A DNA stretch of 64,000 nt from Candidatus Marimicrobium litorale. GTDB taxonomy: Bacteria > Pseudomonadota > Gammaproteobacteria > Pseudomonadales > Halieaceae. The stretch spans positions 1 through 64,000 of the forward strand of contig NZ_SHNO01000001.1 of the NCBI RefSeq assembly GCF_026262645.1. Direction: 5' to 3'. Below are positions 46,991 through 55,930 of the stretch, piece after piece (position 1 is the first letter of the stretch; each line of letters begins with the position of its first letter). The translations under genes were made by a program, and so were the position numbers. The notes under the pieces were generated by a model. It was not told where the DNA came from, did not search any database, and saw only the letters and a list, made by a program, of their open reading frames with translations.

Positions 46991-47572
46991 CAGTTCTGCT
47001 TCAATAGCGGCTGCGATGGTTTCGCTCAGTTGGAACAGCAATACGCTGTAGGCAGCGGCGATGTCATCGGCATCCGGTTCATTTCCGGTAAAGGACTGAC
47101 TGATCTGCTTGATATTTCGGCTGCGTGGTTGTTGCTTAGTGGTTTGAATTATCTGCCACTCCGCCGCTAGCGTTGCTTCCTTATCATTTGCATCAAGTCG
47201 AAGTACATTGACGCTTATGCTGTAGTCAGGTGCCGCGGAGCGCGCCCACGGGTGCAACCGTATGTTCTGCGTGTCGAGCAAGCTCGCCAGGTTCATTGCC
47301 AGCACACGCTGAATACCTTTCTGTAGTGGCTCCGCCCAGCGGTCGGAGTCAGCGATAAACAGCGCATTTTCCTCGCTGTTAAAGACCATATTTTCGCGGT
47401 TCAGGTATTCCGGTATCGTCACAGTCCCCACTCCGATTATGGGCGATGTACCGGCGGGGGGTGAGGTCGACGGGGAGGACAGCACATAGTAATTGATGGG
47501 AGAACTGCTGCCACACCCGGTCAGAAAAGACAGGGACAATAAACAGAATATCGAAAAAATTATCTTTGCCAT
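46979..47572 (-). CDS. PqiC-like ABC transport auxiliary lipoprotein
   Basis: A 197-residue outer-membrane lipoprotein: lipobox LTGC with C20, then a DUF330/ABC-type transport auxiliary domain starting INYYVLSSP and containing VTIPEYLNRENMVF and RWAEPLQKGIQRVLA. It is the partner of MCE proteins in Pqi-type systems and is thought to dock the periplasmic bridge at the outer membrane. It starts 2 nt after the MCE gene. Confidence 0.9.
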   Translation of the reverse strand: MAKIIFSIFCLLSLSFLTGCGSSSPINYYVLSSPSTSPPAGTSPIIGVGTVTIPEYLNRENMVFNSEENALFIADSDRWAEPLQKGIQRVLAMNLASLLDTQNIRLHPWARSAAPDYSISVNVLRLDANDKEATLAAEWQIIQTTKQQPRSRNIKQISQSFTGNEPDADDIAAAYSVLLFQLSETIAAAIEAELREP

Positions 47573-47574
47573 GC

Positions 47575-48492
47575 TCAGTCTCCGGTTCGGCCTCGAATCA
47601 ATGACTCGGGTTGTCTTTCCAGTGTCGTTGTAAGTAGTCGTAGCGACCTGCTTGCTCGGCTGACTTCATTAAGAGCCTCATTCATCTGATAGACCGTAGT
47701 AGAGTCAGACGAAACAAGTTCCTCCACGCTTTGCATACTGTTTTCAAAGCTCTGGACGGCATCGTTGAGCTGACTGCCAGTGCTGGCGATCGTGGTTGTA
47801 GTTTCATCCAGCATCGCATCAAGTCTTGGCCCTGAGCTTGCTAGCTGTGTTTGCATTTTTTCACTCAGCCCCCTCAGTGAGTCCAGCGTTTCGTTCATAT
47901 TGGCGGGGAGCTGCTGGATTTCTTTACTGCTGACCAGCTTATCGATGCCATCGCCGATCGTCTCTATTCGCGTGGCTAACTTGTCGATATCGAAGTTCTG
48001 CAGCTGAGTGGCAAGCCGCTCAAGATTAGTCGGTACGGTCGGGAATTGGGGCAGGTCAGAGTTCACGTCATAGTGTCTCACCGGGCTTTCCGGGTGAAAA
48101 TCCATTTCGATGTACAGAAGGCCTGTTACCAGACTTTGCATGTTGAGTTGGGCGCGAAGTCCGCGCTTGATCAGAGCCTCGGTATCCACCGCGTCGGGAT
48201 CACCCTCGTAGTAAATGCTTGTCTCGTCAATCTCTGCCTTTACCACGACAAGCACATCTGCCGTTTTGGTCTCGAGCACCACATCCACATCGGTGACCTG
48301 ACCGATCTGAACCCCACGCAGGGCAACAGGCGCACCGGCACTCAGGCCTTTGGCAGCCGCATCAAAGACCATAATAAAACTTTCACGTTGCCCGAATCCT
48401 GAGCCGAGCAGGTACAAAACTACGGCTACGAAAATAAGCAGGGCGCCGACCACGAAGGCGCCAGTGGTTGCGTATTGTGTTTTTTCGCTCAT
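47575..48492 (-). CDS. MCE-domain protein, MlaD/PqiB-like
   Basis: A 305-residue inner-membrane-anchored periplasmic protein. It has one N-terminal TM (about 10-30) and one MCE domain (about 38-115, ending near GLLYIEMDF), then a long helical region (about 140-280, rich in Leu and Ser), probably the pore-forming tail of a hexamer. It binds and passes phospholipids between membranes. A single MCE domain puts it closer to MlaD or a mycobacterial Mce than to PqiB, which has three. ATGA overlap with the ATPase gene. Confidence 0.9.
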   Translation of the reverse strand: MSEKTQYATTGAFVVGALLIFVAVVLYLLGSGFGQRESFIMVFDAAAKGLSAGAPVALRGVQIGQVTDVDVVLETKTADVLVVVKAEIDETSIYYEGDPDAVDTEALIKRGLRAQLNMQSLVTGLLYIEMDFHPESPVRHYDVNSDLPQFPTVPTNLERLATQLQNFDIDKLATRIETIGDGIDKLVSSKEIQQLPANMNETLDSLRGLSEKMQTQLASSGPRLDAMLDETTTTIASTGSQLNDAVQSFENSMQSVEELVSSDSTTVYQMNEALNEVSRASRSLRLLTTTLERQPESLIRGRTGD

Positions 48493-49271
48493 GCGCTGTC
48501 CTCATCGGCTGTGGCACTGCGACTCAGGAATTGCCGAACAACAGCCTTTTGGCTGTGATCGCGCAGTTGTGCCGGGTTTCCGTATTCGATCATGGTGCGG
48601 CTGATATTGTCGAGATATACCGAGTTGTTGGCGATGGCAAAAATACTGGGCAGTTCGTGGGTAACCATCACGACAGTGGCCCCCATCGACTCTTTAATTT
48701 GGACAATCAGATCGTCCAGCAAACTGGAGCTGATCGGGTCCAATCCCGCCGATGGCTCGTCAAAAAAAAGTATTTCCGGATCCAGTGCGATTGCGCGAGC
48801 GAGGGCGGCGCGCTTGCGCATGCCGCCACTGATCTCGGAGGGATAATAAGCCTGGTATCCGGCAAGTCCGACGAGTGCGAGCTTGTAGGCGACAACGTCT
48901 TTGATCTCTGCTTTCGTATATTCGGTATAAAGTTCGAGCGGAAGAGTAATATTCTCTTCCAGCGTCATCGCGCTGAACAGGCCGCCTGACTGATAGGTGA
49001 TTCCCCAGCGTTGTCGCATGGAATCCCGCTTCGCCTTACTGGCGCTGTAGAAGCTTGTGCCACTGTACAAAATATCACCGACATCAGGAGTGATAAGCCC
49101 GAGCATGTGTTTTAGCAAAGTGCTCTTGCCGCAGCCGCTACCTCCCATTATTACGAAGATGTCTCCCTGGTAAATGTTGAAAGTGAGATTACTTTGTATG
49201 ACGTTGGTACCGTAGGCCATGGTGACCTCGCGGACCTCGATCAGTGCCTGTTTTGGTTCGCTTGAACTCAT
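48489..49271 (-). CDS. lipid-transport ABC ATPase, MlaF-like
   Basis: A 260-residue ABC ATPase. Walker A GGSGCGKST is at 43-51, the signature SGGMRKRAALARAI is typical of MlaF-type proteins, and Walker B plus catalytic glutamate is ILFFDEPSAGLDP. The final LSRSATADEDSA tail is short. It energises the permease encoded just upstream. Start and stop overlap both neighbours by 4 nt (ATGA). Confidence 0.93.
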   Translation of the reverse strand: MSSSEPKQALIEVREVTMAYGTNVIQSNLTFNIYQGDIFVIMGGSGCGKSTLLKHMLGLITPDVGDILYSGTSFYSASKAKRDSMRQRWGITYQSGGLFSAMTLEENITLPLELYTEYTKAEIKDVVAYKLALVGLAGYQAYYPSEISGGMRKRAALARAIALDPEILFFDEPSAGLDPISSSLLDDLIVQIKESMGATVVMVTHELPSIFAIANNSVYLDNISRTMIEYGNPAQLRDHSQKAVVRQFLSRSATADEDSA

Positions 49272-50398
49272 ATGCCCAACTGTTGGAACACAATGTTAAT
49301 GGCAGCATCGGCCACGATCAGATAAACCACTGATGTGACAACCGCAGTGGTGGCAGCCTGACCGACAGCAGCCGAGCTGCGCCCTGAATTAATCCCGGCG
49401 CGGCAGCCGGCTATGGCGATAAGTGCTGCGAATACGACGGCCTTTATCAGACCCACAGCGATTTGGGTGATCGATAGAGCCGCCATTCCCTGGGCGATAT
49501 ACTGTGGCGGAGAAATACCCATGCCGCCCGCGACAATGCCGCCGCCCACGATTCCTAACAGGTCTGCATAGACCGTGAGCAGGGGCATTATAATGATTAG
49601 GGCGAGCATACGTGGCAGTACGAGGAATTCAATGGGTGATATACCCATAGTGGAAATGGCATCGATCTCTTCATTGGTCTGCATCGTGCCAAGCTGGGCC
49701 GCATACGCGGCTCCTGTCCGCCCGGCCATAACTACCGCGGTCATCAGCACACCCATTTCTCTCAGGGTGCCTATGACAACGAGGTCGGCCACATAGATCT
49801 CAGCGCCAAACTGCCGTAACTGCACCGCCCCCAGGTAAGCCAGGATCATGCCCACCAGAATGCTGGTCAGGCTGATAATGCCAAATGCGTTTGGTCCCGT
49901 CTGATAGCAGAATGCGGCAAAGTCCCTCAGGCGTGTATTGGCTCTGCCCGTAACGAGGCGGCCCATCGCGATAGTGACCTCGCCAATGAACGCCAGAGAA
50001 TCGCGGGTGCCGCTGCTGGCTTTGCGCAAAAGATTGGCTGGATCTAACGTCGATAACCACGGAGTCGGTGTTTCCTCGGGCTCTTCGTGTGCCTTGACGG
50101 CGGTGGCGACGTCCAGCAGCTCCACGGTGCCCTGAGGCAGTTGTCGGGTATCGAAGGCAATCCCTTGCGTTCTGCAAAAGTCGTGACACTGAAGCAAAAA
50201 TGCCATGAGCAGGGAGTCCCAGTGGGTGATTTTTGTGCCATCAATAGTCAGTGCGTGCGGGGGGTTGCTGATCAGTCGTGATGCAATGGTCTTGAAGGGT
50301 TCCGGGTTATGACCTTGCGCCCAGGCGCCCGACAGTGCCAGCAAGGATTCGCCTTGGGACTCGCCCAATAGCTCGTATCCAGGGGGGCTTGAACTCAT
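49268..50398 (-). CDS. MlaE-family permease fused to a STAS domain
   Basis: A 376-residue protein: an N-terminal STAS-like domain (about 1-115) joined to an MlaE permease domain (about 150-376, four to five TM helices; the conserved GRTGAAYAAQLGTMQTNEEIDA segment is present). In E. coli the STAS protein MlaB is separate; here, as in many gammaproteobacterial homologues, it is part of the permease. First gene of a four-gene operon. Direction of lipid transport cannot be read. Confidence 0.9.
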   Translation of the reverse strand: MSSSPPGYELLGESQGESLLALSGAWAQGHNPEPFKTIASRLISNPPHALTIDGTKITHWDSLLMAFLLQCHDFCRTQGIAFDTRQLPQGTVELLDVATAVKAHEEPEETPTPWLSTLDPANLLRKASSGTRDSLAFIGEVTIAMGRLVTGRANTRLRDFAAFCYQTGPNAFGIISLTSILVGMILAYLGAVQLRQFGAEIYVADLVVIGTLREMGVLMTAVVMAGRTGAAYAAQLGTMQTNEEIDAISTMGISPIEFLVLPRMLALIIIMPLLTVYADLLGIVGGGIVAGGMGISPPQYIAQGMAALSITQIAVGLIKAVVFAALIAIAGCRAGINSGRSSAAVGQAATTAVVTSVVYLIVADAAINIVFQQLGI

Positions 50399-50461
50399 GC
50401 GGTGCCATTAAGTCGGTAGTCAGTCACCAGTCTACTGGCTGTTGCTCGCAAATGCCAAGTG

Positions 50462-50965
50462 CTATTGAAAGGGCCTTGCGGGCGTGTTTGCTTTTACTAA
50501 TCTCGCTGCCCTCTCGTAAATACCGCTCACCGCGGTCATGTCTCCCGCGGTTCGCCGCCGTGAGATCATAGTGACGGGGTAAAGGAAGAAATCGCTGTCT
50601 TGGTAACGCAGGGCGCGGCTGCGTCCGGCCTGATCGGTGTATACGACCCAGTTCATATCGAATTCTGCGGCCAGCAGGTCGCCCATCATGATACCCATTG
50701 CCTGCATTTCGCTGACTTGGTCGGGTCCTACCAGCCCCTGTTCCAGCATGTTTTGCAACAGGGCGATGTCCCTTTCTCTCTGGCCGCTGAACTGTCTGCC
50801 CAAGTTGGTAGCGGCAATAGCTCTCAGGTCGTTGCGCTGCTGTTCCATGTAGGTCAGGTCAACCTTGGACAGGTTCTCAATGCGGGGATAGGGCTGCGCC
50901 AGTGCCAGGTGAGCCCAGCTGGCGATCAGTAGCAGGAATACCGTTAGTGGGTGTTTTAATGCCAT
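50462..50965 (-). CDS. exported DUF3806 protein
   Basis: A 167-residue secreted protein with signal peptide (core TVFLLLIASWAHLAL, cleavage after ALA). The C-terminal NWVVYTDQAGRSRALRYQDSDFFLYPVTMISRRR matches the DUF3806 family, function unknown. ATG 50965 has ggagt before it; in-frame codons upstream are poorer. It is upstream of and on the same strand as the Pqi/Mla-like operon, 63 bp from the permease start, so could belong with it. Confidence 0.78.
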   Translation of the reverse strand: MALKHPLTVFLLLIASWAHLALAQPYPRIENLSKVDLTYMEQQRNDLRAIAATNLGRQFSGQRERDIALLQNMLEQGLVGPDQVSEMQAMGIMMGDLLAAEFDMNWVVYTDQAGRSRALRYQDSDFFLYPVTMISRRRTAGDMTAVSGIYERAARLVKANTPARPFQ

Positions 50966-51126
50966 TCTTAACTCCAATTGTGTCTGCATTGAATGCCTGG
51001 CCATTTGCCATGACTTCCATTTTAGCCCACATGGTTGTCATCCTGCTCGCGTCATGGATAATGACCAGCTTTCCCGTGGGCTGAGCTATGCTGTCATCCC
51101 GCGAGCGCGAGAAGCGGAGACCGTCA

Positions 51127-51999
51127 ATGATTATCGGTAGTATTGTCGCCCTGGTTACCCCTATGCACGCTGATGGCAGTGTCGATTGGAAGGCACTGGA
51201 GCGCTTGCTGGATCTGCATCTGGAGTCGGGTACCGCGGCCATCGGCGCTGTGGGCACCACAGGTGAAAGCGCTACCCTCGATGCGTCAGAGCATTGCGAG
51301 GTAATCAAGCACTGTATCGATTACCTGGCGGGCCGTTTGCCAGTCGTGGCAGGCACTGGTTCGAATTCTACTCGTGAGGCCATTTACTTTACCGAAGCAG
51401 CCGCCAATGCTGGCGCTGACGCCTGCCTCTTGGTGACTCCCTATTATAACAGGCCCACGCAGCGGGGTCTCTTTGAGCACTACAGGGCCGTAGCTGAGGC
51501 CGTCGATATCCCCCAGATTTTATACAACGTGCCCGCACGTACTGCGGTCGACCTTGCCAACGACACCGTTGTTCGACTGGCGGAACTGGATAATATCGTT
51601 GGTTTGAAGGATGCGACCGGTGAGATGGACCGTGCGAGAGAGCTGGTGCAGCGCTGTCGCAAAGATTTCGCTATTTATTCTGGTGATGATCCGACGGCGA
51701 GGCAGCTGATGTTACTGGGTGGCAAAGGCAGTATTTCTGTGACGGCCAATGTCGCTCCGCTGCTTGTCGCTCAAATGTGCCAGAGTGCGCTGGCGGGGGA
51801 TGAAGATGCAGCCGCCTTGGCCGATGAAAAATTGGTTGATCTGAACGAGGTGCTTTTTCTGGAACCCAACCCCGTGCCTGTGAAGTGGGCGCTGTTTGAG
51901 CGCGGTCTTATCGAGGACGGTATCAGGCTACCTTTGACGGCGCTGGATGATCAGTACCATGCCCGGGTTCGTGAAGCACTGGAAGCGGCGGGGGTTTGA
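51127..51999 (+). CDS. dapA: 4-hydroxy-tetrahydrodipicolinate synthase
   Basis: A 290-residue TIM-barrel aldolase that condenses aspartate semialdehyde with pyruvate, the first committed step of lysine and diaminopimelate synthesis. Schiff-base lysine K161 (VGLKDATG), Y133 and the GTTGESATL substrate motif (42-50) are all in place. ATG 51127 has a ggaga site and the normal family length. Its stop overlaps the bamC start (TGATG). The later dap genes are about 6 kb away on the other strand. Confidence 0.96.
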   Translation: MIIGSIVALVTPMHADGSVDWKALERLLDLHLESGTAAIGAVGTTGESATLDASEHCEVIKHCIDYLAGRLPVVAGTGSNSTREAIYFTEAAANAGADACLLVTPYYNRPTQRGLFEHYRAVAEAVDIPQILYNVPARTAVDLANDTVVRLAELDNIVGLKDATGEMDRARELVQRCRKDFAIYSGDDPTARQLMLLGGKGSISVTANVAPLLVAQMCQSALAGDEDAAALADEKLVDLNEVLFLEPNPVPVKWALFERGLIEDGIRLPLTALDDQYHARVREALEAAGV

Positions 52000-53054
52000 T
52001 GAGCAAGGTAGATAAACATTTTTTCCGTATTGCAGCGGCTGTGCTGACACTGTCTCTGTCAGCATGCGGTTCTATTTTCGGTGATGAGGGTGTCTTCCGC
52101 GATCGTTCTGAGGACTACAAGCAGGCGCCCCAGATCGCACCGGTTGAACTTCCCGATGGTATGAAGAGCGCCGAGATGGAGGATATTTACGTCATCCCGC
52201 CGGTGCAGGACGCCTACCTCGACGACGAGGAGTTTGAGGTGCCGCGACCTACGCCCCTTGGCAGCAGCGCGACGCAGGAGTTGGTCAGGATTCAGCGCCT
52301 GGGCCTGGACAGTTGGATACTGGTGGGCGTTGCCCCCGGGCAAGTTTGGCCGCAGGTGCGGAATTTTATTTCCGCCTCGGGCATGCAGGTTGCGCGGGCA
52401 GATGCTCGAGCGGGCACTATGGAATCCAACTGGGTGACATTGGAGGGGCGCCCTTTGTCCAGCCGCTTTCGTTTCCGAATGGAGCAGGGCGTGCAGCGTG
52501 GTACCAGTGAATTACACGTATTACAAATGAATCAACGAGGTGGCGAAGAGCTCTGGCCGGCGGAGTCAGATGACGCTAGTCAAGAGGCGGAGATGTTGAG
52601 GGCACTCGCTCAGTACATGGCCGATAGCGCTGAGACCGCGCCCGTTTCAATGCTGGCGGAGCAGGGCATCAGGGCAACTGGTAAGATCGCTCTGGTCGAA
52701 GCGCCCGAAGGCTACTTTTACCTTCGCTTAGACCTCCCCTATGATCGCGCTTGGGCTTCCCTCGGCCGCGCACTGGAGAAATCGTCTTTTATAATCTCTG
52801 ACCGAAACCGCAGTGAGGGACTTTACTATGTCCGCTTCAGTGCAGATGGCAGTGATGACGAAACAGGATGGTGGTCCAGGTTGTGGGAAAATCAGGATGA
52901 TGTAATTGATGAAGACCAAATATTACTGGTCTCCATGGAGCCATTGTCCGAGGAGTCCATGAGCATCCGGATGAACCCGCAGGATGCCGCTATTGTTCTC
53001 GATAAGCGGGAACAGCAGGAGTTGCTAGTCGCCATCAAGGGCAATATCAACTAG
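51999..53054 (+). CDS. bamC: outer-membrane assembly lipoprotein BamC
   Basis: A 351-residue lipoprotein (lipobox LSAC, C23) of the Bam complex, which folds beta-barrel proteins into the outer membrane. The mature region shows the disordered, acidic segment that contacts BamD (EDYKQAPQIAPVELPDGM) and two helix-grip domains (QELVRIQRLGLDSWILVG; YFYLRLDLPYDRAW). The dapA-bamC pairing with 1-nt overlap is conserved in gammaproteobacteria. Confidence 0.93.
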   Translation: MSKVDKHFFRIAAAVLTLSLSACGSIFGDEGVFRDRSEDYKQAPQIAPVELPDGMKSAEMEDIYVIPPVQDAYLDDEEFEVPRPTPLGSSATQELVRIQRLGLDSWILVGVAPGQVWPQVRNFISASGMQVARADARAGTMESNWVTLEGRPLSSRFRFRMEQGVQRGTSELHVLQMNQRGGEELWPAESDDASQEAEMLRALAQYMADSAETAPVSMLAEQGIRATGKIALVEAPEGYFYLRLDLPYDRAWASLGRALEKSSFIISDRNRSEGLYYVRFSADGSDDETGWWSRLWENQDDVIDEDQILLVSMEPLSEESMSIRMNPQDAAIVLDKREQQELLVAIKGNIN

Positions 53055-53074
53055 CCGCGCAGAGGAGCTGTTTG

Positions 53075-53836
53075 GTGCAATTCGCCTCTCTCGGTTCGGG
53101 TAGCAAGGGCAACTCCACTCTCGTTCAGGTGGGTGAGACGCTCGTGATGATTGATTGCGGCTTTTCTCTGCGAGAAACGCTGCGCAGATTGGCTCGTCTC
53201 GGCGTAGATCCCGTTCAAATTGACGCGATTCTCGTTACTCATGAGCATAGCGATCATTGCAGCGGCGTGGCTGCTCTCTCGAACAAGTACGATATTCCTG
53301 TGTATCTCACACACGGTACAGCGGGTACGGGTCGTTGCGATGGCTCTCACGACTACTGCCTGTTTAACTGTGAGGCGGCCTTTGACATTGGCGAATTACA
53401 GATCAAGGCTGTGGCGGTGCCTCACGATGCAGTGGAGCCCTGCCAATATCGGCTGTCCACGGCAGATTTAAGCGTGGGTATTCTCACAGATCTCGGCAGC
53501 ATAACCCCTCATGTTATCGATAACTTTCGTCACTGCGACAGCCTGTTGCTGGAATTTAATCACGATGAGGTAATGTTGCAGGAGGGTTCTTATCCGCACC
53601 ATCTCAAACAGCGTGTCGGTGGTGACTGGGGGCATTTGAACAATCTCCAGGCAGCTGATTTTTTACAGCAGGTAGGTTCCGGCTTACAACACCTGGTGGT
53701 GGCGCATATCAGCGAGAAGAACAACAGCCTGGAACGGGCGCAAGATGCCATACTTGGAGCGCTGGGTTCACTTGACTCAGTGACATTCGCCGCGCAGGCC
53801 GGGGGGTTTGACTGGTTGACTTTGAAGCGAGGTTAA
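53075..53836 (+). CDS. metallo-beta-lactamase-fold hydrolase, YycJ-like
   Basis: A 253-residue metal hydrolase with the metal-binding HEHSDH at 56-61 and the family start MQFASLGSGSKGNSTL. It is close to YycJ/WalJ-type exonucleases and is usual after bamC in pseudomonads, from memory. I take GTG 53075, with agaggag just before; TTG 53072 is equally possible. It probably acts on a nucleic acid or other phosphoester. Confidence 0.88.
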   Translation: MQFASLGSGSKGNSTLVQVGETLVMIDCGFSLRETLRRLARLGVDPVQIDAILVTHEHSDHCSGVAALSNKYDIPVYLTHGTAGTGRCDGSHDYCLFNCEAAFDIGELQIKAVAVPHDAVEPCQYRLSTADLSVGILTDLGSITPHVIDNFRHCDSLLLEFNHDEVMLQEGSYPHHLKQRVGGDWGHLNNLQAADFLQQVGSGLQHLVVAHISEKNNSLERAQDAILGALGSLDSVTFAAQAGGFDWLTLKRG

Positions 53837-53861
53837 TCGTGCGCGGCGGGTGGCAGCGCAA

Positions 53862-54359
53862 CTAGTTGCAGTGCGTCGGTAAGACCAGGGTCGCGACCTG
53901 TTCGAGGCTCCCTGACTTCGGGCATTGCAGGGCGGCGTTGCCCGATAATTCCAGTTCTCGTAGTGCCGGTAGCCGGTAAAGTGGAACAGGGTCGATTATT
54001 TCGTTGTCATCCAGATAGAGCACCTCGATTGAGTCCATGGCGCCCAGTTCCACCAGGTTGCGAATTTCATTATCCGAAAAACGAGCCGCCTTGAGGCCGG
54101 TGAAAACCGAGATGCCCTCCAGGCTCTGTATACCCGCGGAACTGCAATCGAGAATGTCCAGTTGCTGGGGCTCGGTAACGCCTCGGTCCTTGATGGTTTG
54201 TTGCAGGCACTCCCGCAGGCCCTGATCCGGTGTTGTATACTCCCTGTATAGGGCGGGGGAATAGACCACCTTGTCGTTCACCTTGAAATCGTAGTCCTGG
54301 CAAGCGCCAAGACTGAATATGGCTGGAATAAACAAGATATAAACGAGTCGCTTGAGCAT
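53862..54359 (-). CDS. small leucine-rich-repeat lipoprotein
   Basis: A 165-residue lipoprotein (lipobox LGAC, C20). A short N-terminal region is followed by about four leucine-rich repeats (LEGISVFTGLKAARFSDNEI; LVELGAMDSIEVLYLDDNEI; PLYRLPALRELELSGN) and a C-terminal CPKSG..HC pair that may form a disulfide. It is probably anchored in the envelope and binds a protein partner. I choose ATG 54359. It is divergent from the cyclase-like gene; regulation could be shared through the palindrome at 54397-54413. Function unknown. Confidence 0.75.
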   Translation of the reverse strand: MLKRLVYILFIPAIFSLGACQDYDFKVNDKVVYSPALYREYTTPDQGLRECLQQTIKDRGVTEPQQLDILDCSSAGIQSLEGISVFTGLKAARFSDNEIRNLVELGAMDSIEVLYLDDNEIIDPVPLYRLPALRELELSGNAALQCPKSGSLEQVATLVLPTHCN

Positions 54360-54396
54360 ATCGGGAGCTCCCACCTGTTAACTTCGCTGTTAGAGG

Positions 54397-54429
54397 GGCG
54401 TGGCGACCACGCCGTAGGGGTCTTATAAT
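54397..54429 (+). promoter_or_regulatory. palindrome next to a consensus -10 box
   Basis: A 7-bp inverted repeat (ggcgtgg 54397-54403, ccacgcc 54407-54413, 3-bp centre) lies 10 bp before a perfect TATAAT (54424-54429). The repeat covers the place of the -35 box, where no good -35 is seen. It could be an operator, or a hairpin in the leader of the opposite gene. Transcription would start near 54436. Confidence 0.5.
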
Positions 54430-54490
54430 GCCAGTTGTTGCGTCACAGATCACCACCACCGTGGGATATTCGCGTTAGCGGGACAAGTCT

Positions 54491-55822
54491 ATGCCGGATA
54501 CGTTAGATACAGGCAGCCTTGAGGGTGCTCCTCCGGGTGCCCCGAGAGACGATATTGTCCGGGATACAATCAGTATTGTGCAGCGTGGCAATCTCAAGGC
54601 GCTGGAGACGACGCTGCGCCGTCAGTGGCGAACGGGCCAGAATATCGTGCTGTGCTGGAGCGCGGATGAGCGCGGTGTCTTGGTGATACTGGTGCCCCAT
54701 TACTTCCTGGGCAATTACTGCGCGGTCGCAGATGGGCCCGAACGGTCGGAGCAAAATAATGAGGGTTTTATTCGCGCCCTTATTTCCGGTGTTCGGCGGA
54801 AAACCCGTGAGGAGCTTTTCTCGATCAGTAAGCGTCTTGATGTTGCCCCCACCTTTATCAAGCTGGAGACCAGGCTGGCCGAGGAGCCACCGGTCATTGA
54901 TGCGGTGGAACAAATTATTCGTCGCTATGGTTTGAGTTATGTGGATAGCAGAGCGGTACTGCTATTCGATATTGTGGACTTTTCACTGCACACGCCCTTC
55001 GAGCAGGCCAGCCAGTTAAACAGTTTGTCCTACTCACTCAATTCTGCTTACAACAAGTTGTCGGCCCAGGGGGTTGAGGTGAACTTCTCGCGTACAACTA
55101 CGGGAGACGGATATTACATCTGGAATCGCGACCTTGGGGCCCATGCCAACAGGGACTTGTTTCTTTTCATGTTGCTGGTGGTGGCAGATAACGCTGTGGC
55201 TAGAGCCGCATCCAAGGGTAACACGGCTCCTGTGGTAAGAACGGGCTACCATATCGGCGGCCACTACGAGATGTATCTGGCCGAGGGCGTCAATCCTTCC
55301 GGCTTTAGTTATATCGTTGGAGATGTGACCATAGAGCTTGCGCGCATGCTGGACAGGGCGCTACCCAGTCAAGTCCTTGTTGGTGAGTTTCATTGCGAAC
55401 AGGCGGGTCAGCCGGCGAGCAAGTCGGAGTCGATAGCACCCGTATCGGCAGAGATATTTATCAACGCCTGTAGTCTCGGGTTGGCCTCGTTCCGCGGTAT
55501 CCCCTTGTCAGGGAAAGGCATACAGAATATCGCCTGTGGTCTAACGGAAGGCGTTGAGACGGATGGTCAGCGCAGGCCGCGGCGGTTTCGTGTCGTCGAC
55601 AAGCATGGGCTGTCCCGCTTTGTATACAATTTGCAGATCGATATCGCACTTGAAGGTGCCGAGCTGCACCTTGGTCTGCCTGAAAGCGAGTTGCCCGGGG
55701 GTCGTGAATTTTCTGCGGGAGAGATGGATCTTGTGGACACCGTGCAGAGTACCGCGGAGCTGGTGGACGACTTGACTGATATGTTCGGTAAGAAAAAACC
55801 GAAGACGATTGTCGAGGAATGA
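54491..55822 (+). CDS. class III nucleotidyl cyclase-like protein, probably degenerate
   Basis: A 443-residue soluble protein. Residues about 150-300 resemble a class III adenylate/guanylate cyclase catalytic domain: D160 (LLFDIVDFS) and D206 (TTTGDGYYIW) match the two metal aspartates, and VGDVTIELARML (277-288) matches the GDxVNxAARL transition-state loop. Key positions differ: the base-recognising lysine position is T202, and the loop asparagine is I281 while R285 is kept. The first 140 residues and the C-terminal 140 residues are not recognised. No TM or sensor domain is seen. It may be an altered cyclase or a nucleotide-binding regulator. Confidence 0.65.
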   Translation: MPDTLDTGSLEGAPPGAPRDDIVRDTISIVQRGNLKALETTLRRQWRTGQNIVLCWSADERGVLVILVPHYFLGNYCAVADGPERSEQNNEGFIRALISGVRRKTREELFSISKRLDVAPTFIKLETRLAEEPPVIDAVEQIIRRYGLSYVDSRAVLLFDIVDFSLHTPFEQASQLNSLSYSLNSAYNKLSAQGVEVNFSRTTTGDGYYIWNRDLGAHANRDLFLFMLLVVADNAVARAASKGNTAPVVRTGYHIGGHYEMYLAEGVNPSGFSYIVGDVTIELARMLDRALPSQVLVGEFHCEQAGQPASKSESIAPVSAEIFINACSLGLASFRGIPLSGKGIQNIACGLTEGVETDGQRRPRRFRVVDKHGLSRFVYNLQIDIALEGAELHLGLPESELPGGREFSAGEMDLVDTVQSTAELVDDLTDMFGKKKPKTIVEE

Positions 55823-55930
55823 TGAAGCCACAGCGGCGATCTGCTGGCGAAATGGTGTCAGGCCTCCTGTGCCTGTCCCGAGACCAGCAACGTGATGAAC
55901 GTCTGCGTCCAACTACGTTAGTGACCACCC

